A stretch of DNA of 64,000 bases from Opitutaceae bacterium (lineage in GTDB: Bacteria > Verrucomicrobiota > Verrucomicrobiia > Opitutales > Opitutaceae), in contig JAUYAK010000026.1 in assembly GCA_030693515.1 (NCBI GenBank), forward strand, positions 47,328 through 111,327, given 5' to 3'. Under the pieces are notes generated by a model. The model was given only the letters and a program-made list of their open reading frames with translations, searched no databases and was not told where the DNA came from. The translations under genes and the position numbers were made by a program. Positions 35,137-43,805 of this stretch are shown one piece after another; the first letter of the stretch is position 1, and each line of letters opens with the position of its first letter.

Positions 35137-37740
35137 ATGCGGATGAAAACGATATTCCTATTGTTTCTCGCTCTCAGCACGGTCGCGTGGGCGGCCGAGC
35201 CATCGCCCCGCCGTGAGCTCTCGCTCGACGGTGTCTGGCAAATCGCTGAGGGGCGGATGGACCAGCCGCCTGCTGCGTTCGACCGCACCGTGCCGGTGCC
35301 CGGCCTGGTCACACTGGCTACGCCGGCGTTCAGCTCGCCGCCGGGGCCCGTCGTTTCCGACCGTTACAGTCGGTCACAGAAGGATCCAGCCCGCGACGCC
35401 TTCTGGTATCGGCGCACGTTCCGTCTCGACGGGCCGGTGCCGGCGGTCGCCCGGCTCAAGATCCACAAGGCCATGTTCGGCTCGAAAGCCATTCTCAACG
35501 GCAATGTGCTCGGCGAGCATCCGTCCAGCTTCACGCCCGGCTGGTTCGATGCCCGGGCCGCGCTCAAGTCGGGCGAGAACGTCCTGCTCATCCGCGTCGG
35601 CGCTGACCGCGACGCCCTGCCACCCGGCGTGCCGGCCGCATTCGACCCGGAGAAGATCCGCTACATCCCCGGTATCTTCGATTCCGTCGAACTCATCCTG
35701 TCCGGCACCCCGCACTTCCTGCACGTGCAAACCGCGCCCGACCTCGCCAGCCGGAGCGTCCGCGTGCAGGCCGTGCTACGCAACGACCGGGACGACGACA
35801 ACGGCGAGCCGGTTCTGGGCAACGTAACCTTCGTGGTGCGCGAGGCCAAATCGGGCCGAATCGCGGGCCGCGTGACCCGCGGCGGGGTCGCGTTTGAACA
35901 GGGCGCGGACACGACCGTGGACGTGCGCATTCCGATCGACGATTGCCGCCTCTGGTCGCCGGAAGATCCGTTTCTCTACCGACTCGAGGCAGACAGCAGC
36001 ACCGACCGCTTTGAGACTCGTTTCGGGATGCGCGAATTCAGGTTCGATCCCGCGACTCGACACGCAGTGCTCAACGGCAAGCCCTATTTCATGCGGGGTA
36101 GCAACATCACCCTCTATCGGTTTTTCGAGGATTCCGCATGCAAGGATCTGCCGTGGCGCGCCGACTGGGTGCGCCGGCTGCACGAGCGCGTGAAGGACAT
36201 GCATTGGAACACCCTGCGCTACTGCATCGGCTTCCCGCCCGAGGCATGGTATGACGCCGCCGACGAGTTGGGTATCCTCATCCAGGATGAGTTCTCTTCT
36301 CACTGGAGCGAACCCGGCCAGAGCGACGCAGCGACAAAGGAGTATGCCGCGTGGATGCGGGAGCGGTGGAACCATCCCAGCGTCGTCATCTGGGACGCCC
36401 GCAACGAGGGCCATAAGGAATCGCCGGTGAGCGGCGCGGCCCTCACCGCCGTGCGCGGGCTGGATTTGTCGGACCGACCGTGGGATAACGGCTACGGCGA
36501 GTGCGTGGGTCCGGCAGATCCCGTCGAGGCGCATCCCTATCATTTCCTAAACTTCTCAGGCCGTCGCTTCACGTTGGCCGACTTCCCCCGCGCCAATCCC
36601 ATGCCACTCCGGAGCAGACCCTCACCGCAGCTCGTGGTGCGGGGAACGATCGACCAAGTCGGTGCCAATCTCCCGAAGGGCCTGCACTGGCAACCCGGTG
36701 ATGAAAAGCATGCTGTCATCATCAACGAATATGGGGGAATATGGCTGAATCGGGACGGCTCGCCGACCACGCTGAGCGCCGACTTCTACCACACCTTCCT
36801 CGGCGAAAACGCCACCGCCGCGCAGCGTTTCCACCTTTACGCCACGCTCCTCGCCGCTGAGTCGGAGTTCTGGCGCAGCCACCGCAAGGTGGCCGCCGTG
36901 CTGCACTTTGTCGCGCTTGCCAGCTCGCGGTCCGACGGCCAGACGAGCGACCACTGGAGCGACGTGGAAAAACTGACCTGGGAGCCGGAGTTCGAGCGGT
37001 ATGTCCGCGACGCCTTCGCGCCCGTGGGCCTGATGCTCGATTTTTGGGGCGACACCGGCATCAGCGGAAAATCCACCCGCATCCCCGTGCGGCTGATCAA
37101 CGATCTGGAAAAGCCCTGGAGCGGCGCCGTTACCCTACGACTGCGGCGCGCCGACGGAGGCCCCGTTCTTCTTGAGCAGCGGCAGGACTGCCGCCTCGGG
37201 CCATACGGTGACGCGACGGTGAATTTCGGCGTGACGTGGCCGGCACCAGCCGGGCCCTGCCTCCTCGAAGCCGAACTGCCGGGCACAGATGGAAAGCCGG
37301 TCCGCAGCATCAGGGATTTGGCGGTCGTCGACAGCCGGTCGCTCGGCCTGGCGTTCGGCAAAAAAACCTCCGCCTCCTCGTCCCGCAGTCCGGCGGGCGC
37401 GCCCGGGAACGCCGTGGACGGCGATCCGACGACCTGGTGGTCCTCGACCGCCGAAGATCCCTCGTGGCTGGTGGTGGACCTGGGTGACGTCCGCCGGATC
37501 AATCGCGTCCGGATCAACTGGGCGATCACCTATTCCACCGCGTTCACTGTCCAAGCCTCCCGCGACGGACAGACTTGGACGGATCTGTTCGCGGAAGAAA
37601 ACAGCAAGGGCGGCGTCAGCGAGATCCGCTTCGCGCCAGTGGATGCCCGCCATGTCCGCATCAGCTGCACGAAGCGGACCAGGGCCCAAACCGCAATGGA
37701 ACCAGGCCACGCCATCCGCGAACTGCACGTATTCGAATAA
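35137..37740 (+). CDS. Secreted GH2-like glycoside hydrolase with C-terminal discoidin domain
   Basis: An 867-residue exported enzyme of the beta-galactosidase/beta-glucuronidase family. Signal peptide (KTIFLLFLALSTVAWA), then the jelly-roll sugar-binding domain (FWYRRTFRLDG, GWFDARAALKSGENVLLIRV), an Ig-like domain and a TIM barrel. The acid/base glutamate is in VVIWDARNEG near residue 421 and a candidate nucleophile in IINEYGG near 530. From about residue 745 a discoidin (F5/8 type C) domain follows (NAVDGDPTTWWSS, WLVVDLGDVRRINRVRINW). The sugar specificity is not readable. An alternative start two codons later (35143) is equally good. Confidence 0.85.
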   Translation: MRMKTIFLLFLALSTVAWAAEPSPRRELSLDGVWQIAEGRMDQPPAAFDRTVPVPGLVTLATPAFSSPPGPVVSDRYSRSQKDPARDAFWYRRTFRLDGPVPAVARLKIHKAMFGSKAILNGNVLGEHPSSFTPGWFDARAALKSGENVLLIRVGADRDALPPGVPAAFDPEKIRYIPGIFDSVELILSGTPHFLHVQTAPDLASRSVRVQAVLRNDRDDDNGEPVLGNVTFVVREAKSGRIAGRVTRGGVAFEQGADTTVDVRIPIDDCRLWSPEDPFLYRLEADSSTDRFETRFGMREFRFDPATRHAVLNGKPYFMRGSNITLYRFFEDSACKDLPWRADWVRRLHERVKDMHWNTLRYCIGFPPEAWYDAADELGILIQDEFSSHWSEPGQSDAATKEYAAWMRERWNHPSVVIWDARNEGHKESPVSGAALTAVRGLDLSDRPWDNGYGECVGPADPVEAHPYHFLNFSGRRFTLADFPRANPMPLRSRPSPQLVVRGTIDQVGANLPKGLHWQPGDEKHAVIINEYGGIWLNRDGSPTTLSADFYHTFLGENATAAQRFHLYATLLAAESEFWRSHRKVAAVLHFVALASSRSDGQTSDHWSDVEKLTWEPEFERYVRDAFAPVGLMLDFWGDTGISGKSTRIPVRLINDLEKPWSGAVTLRLRRADGGPVLLEQRQDCRLGPYGDATVNFGVTWPAPAGPCLLEAELPGTDGKPVRSIRDLAVVDSRSLGLAFGKKTSASSSRSPAGAPGNAVDGDPTTWWSSTAEDPSWLVVDLGDVRRINRVRINWAITYSTAFTVQASRDGQTWTDLFAEENSKGGVSEIRFAPVDARHVRISCTKRTRAQTAMEPGHAIRELHVFE

Positions 37741-37756
37741 CTCCACGCCTGAAAAT

Positions 37757-39067
37757 ATGAAAGTCTCATTCCTTTTTCCCGGGTTCGTGCTCGCGCTGTC
37801 CGCGCTCGCCAACGCCGCGCCTTCAAAGATGGGAGGCAACGGTCTTTCGGACGTGTTTCGCGGCGAGGGCCTCACCACATTGAATGCAGAGATTGAGCAG
37901 GCCATCACCCAATCGATCATCGTGGGCGGGGTGCTGTGGGTGGAACGAAACGGAGTCGCGCATCACAAAGCTTTCGGCCTGCGGGCCTCAGTCCCTGAAC
38001 GTGAGCCAATGACCGAAGACACGATCTTCGATGTGGCCTCCGTGACCAAGATCGTCGCCACCGCCAGCGCGGCGATGCTTTGCGTGGAGCGCGGCTTGAT
38101 GAATATCGAGGATCCGGTATCGAAGCACCTGCCCGAATTTACCGGTGAGGGACGCGAGAAGATCACCCTACGGCATCTGCTGCTGCACAGCTCCGGCTTG
38201 CAGGTGAACTTGAATGGAACGAAACCGCCCCTGAGCAGCAATCCCGGCGAAGCCTTCGCGCAGGCGTGTCGCGAGAAGCCGCTATTCGAGCCAGGGAGCG
38301 CGTTCTCCTACAGCAGCGTGGGCACCATGGTGCTGGGCATGGTGATCGCGCGCGTCACGGGCAGGGTTTTGGATGAATTTTGCACGACAGAAATATTCCG
38401 CCCCTTGCGAATGAACGACACCCTATTCCGTCCCACGGGCGACTACTTGCGCCGCGTCGCGCCCACCAGCGCACCCAAGCGCGGTCTCGTTGACGACAAA
38501 GTTGCGCGGGCGATGGGCGACCTCGCGGGACACGCATCGCTCTTCACCACCGCGCCTGACCTCGCGCGGTTTGCGCGCATGTTGCTGAACCAAGGCGAAC
38601 TCGATGGCGTGCGCGTCTTCAAAGCCGAAACCCTGAAGCTCATGACCAGCGTGCAGAGCCCGCCGGATTTGAGGAATTTCTCCGCCGGAATGCTGCGCGT
38701 GCGCCGCGGCTTCGGTTGGGACATTGACACGCCGTATCGCATACCACCGCGTGACGACACAGTGCGCACACTGCATCGCGGAGCGCTCTTCCCCGTCGGT
38801 GGCTACGGTCACACGGGTTGGACCGGGCAGATGCTGTGGATCGATCCCTTCTCGCGCACCTTCGTCATCTTCCTCTGCAATCGCTACGGACCGGTAGGCA
38901 AAGACACGCGACCGGAGGTGTATCAACTTCACCATCGCCTCGCCACTCTCGCCGCCGAGGCGGTTAAAGACTTTGATTTCAAGCACGTGCCCGGCGCACT
39001 GCCCGAAAAAGCGCCCGGAGAAACCCCTGGGCCATCAACCCAACCGCAGATGAAAGCGCAAAAGTAA
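37757..39067 (+). CDS. Secreted serine hydrolase (beta-lactamase/class C esterase fold)
   Basis: A 436-residue exported protein (signal MKVSFLFPGFVLALSALANA). The S-x-x-K motif is in FDVASVTKIV near residue 95, a Tyr motif in FSYSSVGTM, and a late GGYGHTGWTG plays the role of the K-T-G-like box. This family includes esterases, peptidases and some sugar-ester hydrolases as well as beta-lactamases. In this operon a carbohydrate esterase role is more likely than antibiotic resistance. It starts 16 bases after the GH2-like gene. Confidence 0.85.
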   Translation: MKVSFLFPGFVLALSALANAAPSKMGGNGLSDVFRGEGLTTLNAEIEQAITQSIIVGGVLWVERNGVAHHKAFGLRASVPEREPMTEDTIFDVASVTKIVATASAAMLCVERGLMNIEDPVSKHLPEFTGEGREKITLRHLLLHSSGLQVNLNGTKPPLSSNPGEAFAQACREKPLFEPGSAFSYSSVGTMVLGMVIARVTGRVLDEFCTTEIFRPLRMNDTLFRPTGDYLRRVAPTSAPKRGLVDDKVARAMGDLAGHASLFTTAPDLARFARMLLNQGELDGVRVFKAETLKLMTSVQSPPDLRNFSAGMLRVRRGFGWDIDTPYRIPPRDDTVRTLHRGALFPVGGYGHTGWTGQMLWIDPFSRTFVIFLCNRYGPVGKDTRPEVYQLHHRLATLAAEAVKDFDFKHVPGALPEKAPGETPGPSTQPQMKAQK

Positions 39068-39077
39068 AAGAACCAAC

Positions 39078-39863
39078 ATGCTCCTCGAAAACCTCACCTG
39101 GCCCGAAGTCAAACGCCTGAACGTCGCGAACAAGATCGTGCTCCTGCCGCTCGGCTCGTTCGAACAGCATGGCCCGCACCTGCCGCTCACCACGGATTCC
39201 GATCTTGTCACGGCGGTCGCGCGCGGCGTCGAGAGGAAGCGGCCGAAAAAGATCCTTTGCCTGCCGACTCTCTGGCCGGGCCACTCGACGCATCACCTGC
39301 AATTCCCGGGCACGCTGAGCGTGCATCAGATGCCCTACATCCAGCTCATCGTCGAATTGTGCGAGGGCATCGTCGGCATGGGGGCGCGAAAAGTTTTCCT
39401 GCTCAACGGCCACGGCGGGAACGATATTCCCGTGCGCGCCGCGCTGCGTGAACTGAAAAGCCGGTATCCGGATACGACCTTTGTGTTTGCGTCCTATTGG
39501 TCGCTGGCCGTGCAGACCATCAAGCAGGTGCGCGAGTCGGAACTCGGCGGCATCGGGCACGCGTGCGAGATGGAGACTTCCCTCATGCTGCACCTGCATC
39601 CCGACCGGGTGAAGATGCGGCTGGCCCGGCGCGACGGCCCCGGGCACACGGACCCTTATCGAAAAACCGACATGCAATACGGGCGGCCCGTTTATCTGGT
39701 GAACGAGTTTCATGAGGTCACCAAGACCGGCGTCATCGGCCATCCGGAACTGGCCACCGCCGCCAAGGGGGAGCGGTTCTTCACCGGCATCGTCGGGGAA
39801 GTGACCGCGTTTGTGGATGCATTCAGGACGTGGAGGCAACGATCCCCGAAAGGCAAATCATGA
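39078..39863 (+). CDS. Creatininase-family amidohydrolase
   Basis: A 261-residue cytoplasmic metal-dependent hydrolase of the creatininase/MftE/ArfB family. Metal ligands are visible in LLPLGSFEQHGPHLPLTTDS and in the NGHGGND loop; HACEMETS carries the C-terminal glutamate (many members have HAGE). The family opens cyclic or linear amides. It starts 10 bases after the serine hydrolase, and its stop overlaps the next start by 4 bases (ATGA), so it is translationally coupled to the dehydratase-like gene. The substrate in a polysaccharide locus is unknown; an amide or lactam of a sugar acid would fit. Confidence 0.85.
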   Translation: MLLENLTWPEVKRLNVANKIVLLPLGSFEQHGPHLPLTTDSDLVTAVARGVERKRPKKILCLPTLWPGHSTHHLQFPGTLSVHQMPYIQLIVELCEGIVGMGARKVFLLNGHGGNDIPVRAALRELKSRYPDTTFVFASYWSLAVQTIKQVRESELGGIGHACEMETSLMLHLHPDRVKMRLARRDGPGHTDPYRKTDMQYGRPVYLVNEFHEVTKTGVIGHPELATAAKGERFFTGIVGEVTAFVDAFRTWRQRSPKGKS

Positions 39864-41050
39864 AGATCGTCGACATGAAAGTGCGCTGCGTGGCGATTCC
39901 GACCACCTGCCAGCTGCGCCACAACACCGGCGTCCATCCCGGCTACTTTATCCGCAACATCGTCGAGCTCGTGACCGACGAGGGCGTGGTCGGCCTCGGC
40001 GAACTGGGTGGTGGCGACCAGCGCGGCGCCCTGCTGAAGCTCAAGCCGCGCATCATCGGCCTGGATCCGTTTCATCTCGAGATCATCAAGCTCAAGGTGC
40101 TGCGAAGCATCTATTACATGTCCAACTCCCGGCTCTACGGCGCCATCGAGATCGCCTGCCTCGACATCCAGGGCAAGGTCCTCGGCCGCCCGATGTGCGA
40201 TTTGCTGGGCGGCGCGGTGCGCGACCGGGTGCCGATGATGGGCGAAATCAGCTGGCGCTACGACCGGCCCGGCGGCGGCGACGACACCCGCGCCGAGGAC
40301 CTCGTCGAACAATGCGCGCAACTGCACGCCGAACTGGGCGTGAAAACCGTGAAGATGAAGGGTGGGGTGGTGGACCCGGAGGTTGAGGTGCGGGTGATGG
40401 AACTTTGCCGCGAGCGCATGGGGCCGGGCTTCGGCCTGCGCATCGATGCCAACGGCGTCTGGAGCGTGGCGACCGCCGTCCGTATCGGCCGACGGCTCGA
40501 GCCATTGGGTCTCGAATACTTCGAGGATCCGGCGTGGGGCCTCGAGGGCCTCGCGGCCGTGCGGCGGCAGGTGCGCATTCCCATCGCAACGAACATGTAT
40601 CCGGCGAAGTTTGACGATCTCGCCCCGGCCATCCGGATGAAGGCGGTGGATGTCGTGCTGACCGACCTGCACTATTGGGAGGGTCCGCGCGGCGTGAAGG
40701 AACTGTGCGCCGTGCTGCGGACGTTCAACCTCGGCGTCGGCATGCACAGCGGCGCCGAGTTCGGCGTCGAAATGTCGGCGATGCTGCACACCGCCTGCAC
40801 GATCCCGCACATGACTTTCGCCGGTGACGCCATCTATAATTTTCTCACAGATGATATCATCGTTGGCGGCCTCATGAAATATGAAGACGGTTGCCTGTGC
40901 GTGCCCACCGGTCCTGGCCTCGGGGTCGCGCTCGACGAGGACAAGATGGCGAAATACGGGCGCTACTTCGAGGAGAAGGGCGACTATTACGCGCGCTTCC
41001 ACGAGGACCCGCGCCGGCCGGATTGGTATCCGATCGTCGGGGGGATGTAA
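39860..41050 (+). CDS. Enolase-superfamily acid-sugar dehydratase, glucarate-dehydratase-like
   Basis: A 396-residue enzyme expected to dehydrate an aldaric or aldonic acid. Superfamily residues in order: K-x-K in KTVKMKGG, metal ligands in LRIDANG, YFEDPAWG and PIATNM, and a catalytic-type histidine in GVGMHSGAEFGVEMS. The PGLGVALDEDKMAKY tail and DLHYWEGP resemble glucarate dehydratases. The start at 39860 overlaps the previous stop. An SDR follows 8 bases later. The product would be a keto-deoxy sugar acid for a downstream aldolase; the RraA-like protein at 28362 is one candidate. Confidence 0.87.
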   Translation: MKIVDMKVRCVAIPTTCQLRHNTGVHPGYFIRNIVELVTDEGVVGLGELGGGDQRGALLKLKPRIIGLDPFHLEIIKLKVLRSIYYMSNSRLYGAIEIACLDIQGKVLGRPMCDLLGGAVRDRVPMMGEISWRYDRPGGGDDTRAEDLVEQCAQLHAELGVKTVKMKGGVVDPEVEVRVMELCRERMGPGFGLRIDANGVWSVATAVRIGRRLEPLGLEYFEDPAWGLEGLAAVRRQVRIPIATNMYPAKFDDLAPAIRMKAVDVVLTDLHYWEGPRGVKELCAVLRTFNLGVGMHSGAEFGVEMSAMLHTACTIPHMTFAGDAIYNFLTDDIIVGGLMKYEDGCLCVPTGPGLGVALDEDKMAKYGRYFEEKGDYYARFHEDPRRPDWYPIVGGM

Positions 41051-41058
41051 GACTTTCC

Positions 41059-41820
41059 ATGAAAACCAATCAACTCAAGGGCCGGGTGGCCATCGTGACC
41101 GGCGCATCGCGCGGGATAGGCCGGGCCATCGCGCTGGGCCTGGCTCAAGAGGGTGCGTCCATTGTCGTCAACTACGTTGCCAGCGGCGCGGCCGCCGAGG
41201 AGGTCGCCGCGGGGATTCGCGCCGGCGGCGGCGAGGCGGTCGCGGTCCAGGCCGACGTCGGCGACCTCTCGCACCATGCCCGGCTCGTGGACGTCGCCCG
41301 GGAGCGCTTCGGGCGCATCGACATCCTCGTCAACAACGCGGCGATGACGCGCCGTCAGCCGTTCCTCGACGCCACGGCCGGCGCCTGGGACGAAACTCTG
41401 GGCGTCAATCTGAAGGGCGCCTATTTCCTGTCGCAGGCGGTCGCGCGGGTGATGGCGCCGCAGCGCTCGGGCAAGATCATAAATATCTCCAGCGTCCACG
41501 ACGCGCGGCCGATGGCGGCCAACTCCGTCTATAACATCACCAAGGCCGGTCTCGTGATGCTGACCCAGTCGCTCGCGCTGGAGCTGGCGGAAAGCGGCAT
41601 CCAGGTGAACTGCGTCTCGCCCGGCGCGATCCTCACCGACGAGAACCGCGACCGGCTGGCCGACCCGGCGTATCAAGCCAAGATTCTCGCGAAAATTCCC
41701 GCGCGCCGGGTCGGCGAACCGGAGGACGTGGTGGGCGCGGTCGTGCTGCTGGCGTCGCCCAAATCGGACTACATCACCGGCACCACTCTGTATGTGGATG
41801 GCGGCATGTTGCTGCAGTGA
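41059..41820 (+). CDS. Short-chain dehydrogenase/reductase (SDR)
   Basis: A 253-residue NAD(P)-dependent oxidoreductase of the classical SDR family. It shows the cofactor motif TGASRGIG, VNNAAM, the catalytic serine in INISSV, YNITK (Tyr-x3-Lys) and a C-terminal GTTLYVDGGM. The most similar characterised groups are gluconate 5-dehydrogenase and glucose 1-dehydrogenase types. The upstream open frame to 40891 overlaps the dehydratase gene and is not used. In this operon it probably reduces or oxidises a sugar or keto-sugar acid. Confidence 0.92.
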   Translation: MKTNQLKGRVAIVTGASRGIGRAIALGLAQEGASIVVNYVASGAAAEEVAAGIRAGGGEAVAVQADVGDLSHHARLVDVARERFGRIDILVNNAAMTRRQPFLDATAGAWDETLGVNLKGAYFLSQAVARVMAPQRSGKIINISSVHDARPMAANSVYNITKAGLVMLTQSLALELAESGIQVNCVSPGAILTDENRDRLADPAYQAKILAKIPARRVGEPEDVVGAVVLLASPKSDYITGTTLYVDGGMLLQ

Positions 41821-41837
41821 CCCCCGGAGTTTTTCCC

Positions 41838-42368
41838 ATGGCATTTGAAATCAAAAGACGCGGCAAACTGACCTACTATTATCGGGCGTCCCGTCCCGTC
41901 TTCTCGTTTGTGGTCACGGAGGCGTTGCCGGATGGCGACCTCAGGGTCCATCTCGCGGGGCTGACCGGCGGCGAGTCGGCGACCCGCAATCTCGGTCTCT
42001 CCGACACCGCCAGGATGGATCCCGACAAGGAGATTCCCCGGGTGTTTCAGACTTGGGAAAGCTGGCTGAAGGAAGCGGGGGTCTGCGACTCGATCACGGA
42101 TCTTGATTTTATCGAGATGCACGTTTTCGGATGCCAGCCCAAATCGCCCAACCCCCTGACCGAGCCGGCGGGCTATGCCGCCGAGTTGGACCGGCTGCGG
42201 ACGGCCTATGGCCGCGCCTATGCGGCGTATTTCCGCGACCACCTGCCCGGGCACGGCCTGCCCGTGCGGTTCACGGTGCATGTCGTGGACGTGCCGGACA
42301 AGGAGGCGTCCTACGAGTTCTATACCACCGCGCTCCTGCAGAGGTCGCTGAAGAAGGAGCCGCGATGA
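41838..42368 (+). CDS. Unknown protein in the sugar-acid operon
   Basis: A 176-residue soluble protein with no recognised family. It starts with MAFEIKRRGKLTYYYRASR and has a charged, mixed alpha/beta composition and no signal or membrane helix. ATG 41838 has a GGAG about 8 bases upstream; an alternative GTG at 41817 overlaps the SDR stop. Its own stop overlaps the MFS start (ATGA), so it is translated together with the permease. It could be a sugar-acid binding or modifying protein, but nothing in the sequence fixes this. Confidence 0.75.
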   Translation: MAFEIKRRGKLTYYYRASRPVFSFVVTEALPDGDLRVHLAGLTGGESATRNLGLSDTARMDPDKEIPRVFQTWESWLKEAGVCDSITDLDFIEMHVFGCQPKSPNPLTEPAGYAAELDRLRTAYGRAYAAYFRDHLPGHGLPVRFTVHVVDVPDKEASYEFYTTALLQRSLKKEPR

Positions 42369-43630
42369 CCGCGCCTCGCCCCCGCTACAAATGGGAGCTG
42401 CTGGCCATCCTGTGGGCGGCCTACTTCCTGAACCAGGGAGACCGGCAGATCTACAACGCCGTGATCCCGCTGATCAAGGCCGACCTCCAGTTGAGCGACG
42501 TTCAGCTCGGCCTGGTCGCCACGGCGTTCACGCTGCTCTACGGCGCCTTCGTTCCGCTGGCCGGATGCCTCGGCGATTTCGTCCCTAAAAAGTGGATTGT
42601 CTGTGGCAGCCTGCTCACGTTCAGCGTCGGCACGCTGTGCACCGGATTCAGCGGCGGCCTGCTGCTACTGATCATATTCCGCAGCGTGGCGACCGGGATC
42701 GGCGAATCGTTTTACTATCCGGCGGCCAATTCGCTGATTGCTCACTATCACCGCGACACCCGGGCGCAGGCAATGTCCATCCATCAAGCCGCGCTCTACG
42801 TCGGGGTCGTCGCGAGCAGCTGGATCGCGGGTTGGATTGGCGGACAGCATGGCTGGCGGGCCGCGTTTTACGCGTTTGGATTGGCAGGTGTGCTGCTGGC
42901 GGTAGTGGCGGCCCTCCGGCTGCGCAATGAACACCGCGAAACGGAACCGGCTCAGCCCGCCACCCCGGCCGCTGAGCCGCCGGTCAAGCTCGGCGAAGCA
43001 CTGCGGACGATCCTGCGGACACCCACGTTCTATTTCCTCAGTCTGGCGTTTGGCGGGATGGTGTTCACCGGCGTCGGCTGGATCACCTGGATGCCGACGT
43101 TTCTCTACGAGAAGTTTCAGCTCTCGCTGAAGGACGCCGCGCTCCACTCGATGCTCTATCACCACGTCTTCGCGTTCGTCGGCGTGATGGTCGGCGCCCG
43201 CGTTTCCGATCGGCTGGCCGCGCGACGGAAGACGATCCGCATGGAAGTCGAATGTCTGGGGCTGCTGCTTGGGGCGCCGTTCATCTGGTTGCTCGGCGCA
43301 AGTTCGAACCTGACGGTGGTGTATGCAGCTCTGGCGGGGTTCGGGTTCTTCCGCGGCCTGTATGATTCGAATCTTTTCGCCGCGCTGTTCGACGTGATCC
43401 CACCCCGGTATCGCTCGACAGCCACCGGCCTGATGTTGAGCTGCGCTTTCACGGTGGGTGCGATCGCTCCGATGCTGCTGGGTTACGTGAAGCAGCACAT
43501 CAACCTCAGCGTCGGCCTTTCGTCGCTGGCGTTCGTGTATCTCCTCTCATCAGTCGTGGTCTTCGTGGCGCTGAAACGCCACTTCGCGCAGGACTACTAC
43601 CGCGAAAGGGAACCCGTGGCGGCGACGTGA
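42365..43630 (+). CDS. MFS permease, ACS/hexuronate-type
   Basis: An inner-membrane transporter of 421 residues with about 12 helices. The N-terminus (YFLNQGDRQIYNAVIPLIKA) and the RSVATGIGESFYYPAANSLI stretch are typical of the anion:cation symporter branch that takes up hexuronates, glucarate and related acids. The central cytoplasmic loop is Pro/Ala-rich (EPAQPATPAAEPPVKLGE). It is translationally coupled to the preceding unknown protein. Import of the acid sugar used by the dehydratase is the likely role. Confidence 0.9.
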   Translation: MTAPRPRYKWELLAILWAAYFLNQGDRQIYNAVIPLIKADLQLSDVQLGLVATAFTLLYGAFVPLAGCLGDFVPKKWIVCGSLLTFSVGTLCTGFSGGLLLLIIFRSVATGIGESFYYPAANSLIAHYHRDTRAQAMSIHQAALYVGVVASSWIAGWIGGQHGWRAAFYAFGLAGVLLAVVAALRLRNEHRETEPAQPATPAAEPPVKLGEALRTILRTPTFYFLSLAFGGMVFTGVGWITWMPTFLYEKFQLSLKDAALHSMLYHHVFAFVGVMVGARVSDRLAARRKTIRMEVECLGLLLGAPFIWLLGASSNLTVVYAALAGFGFFRGLYDSNLFAALFDVIPPRYRSTATGLMLSCAFTVGAIAPMLLGYVKQHINLSVGLSSLAFVYLLSSVVVFVALKRHFAQDYYREREPVAAT

Positions 43631-43633
43631 CGC

Positions 43634-43762
43634 ATGAACGTTCTGGATAAATTCCAATTGAGCGGCCGCAAGGCGTTGGTCCCGGCTGTGGCCTGCGCCG
43701 CGCCGGTGCCGGGCATCCTGCACATGGTGTCCGACATCAACCGCGGCGTGCGTGCAGGCTGA
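43634..43762 (+). pseudogene. Remnant of an SDR gene (N-terminus only)
   Basis: A 42-codon frame beginning MNVLDKFQLSGRKALV. This closely resembles the first residues of sugar-acid SDRs, which continue into the TGxxxGIG cofactor loop. Here that loop is absent and the frame ends after 42 codons in an unrelated sequence. It starts 3 bases after the permease stop, in the position expected for a second dehydrogenase of the operon. I read it as a deleted SDR gene; a real small protein is possible but less likely. Confidence 0.5.
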
Positions 43763-43805
43763 TTACACCGAACTTTGCAACGCGCCTTTGCATCCAATCC
43801 GGCTC

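Noticed and set aside
37757..39067. Antibiotic-resistance beta-lactamase
   Set aside because: The S-x-x-K fold is present, but the operon context and the YSS variant of the second motif fit the broad esterase/peptidase group. Nothing points specifically to resistance.
39811..40386. 191-codon plus-strand frame inside the dehydratase gene
   Set aside because: It is an alternative frame of the enolase-superfamily gene, Arg/His/Pro-rich and without protein-like motifs.
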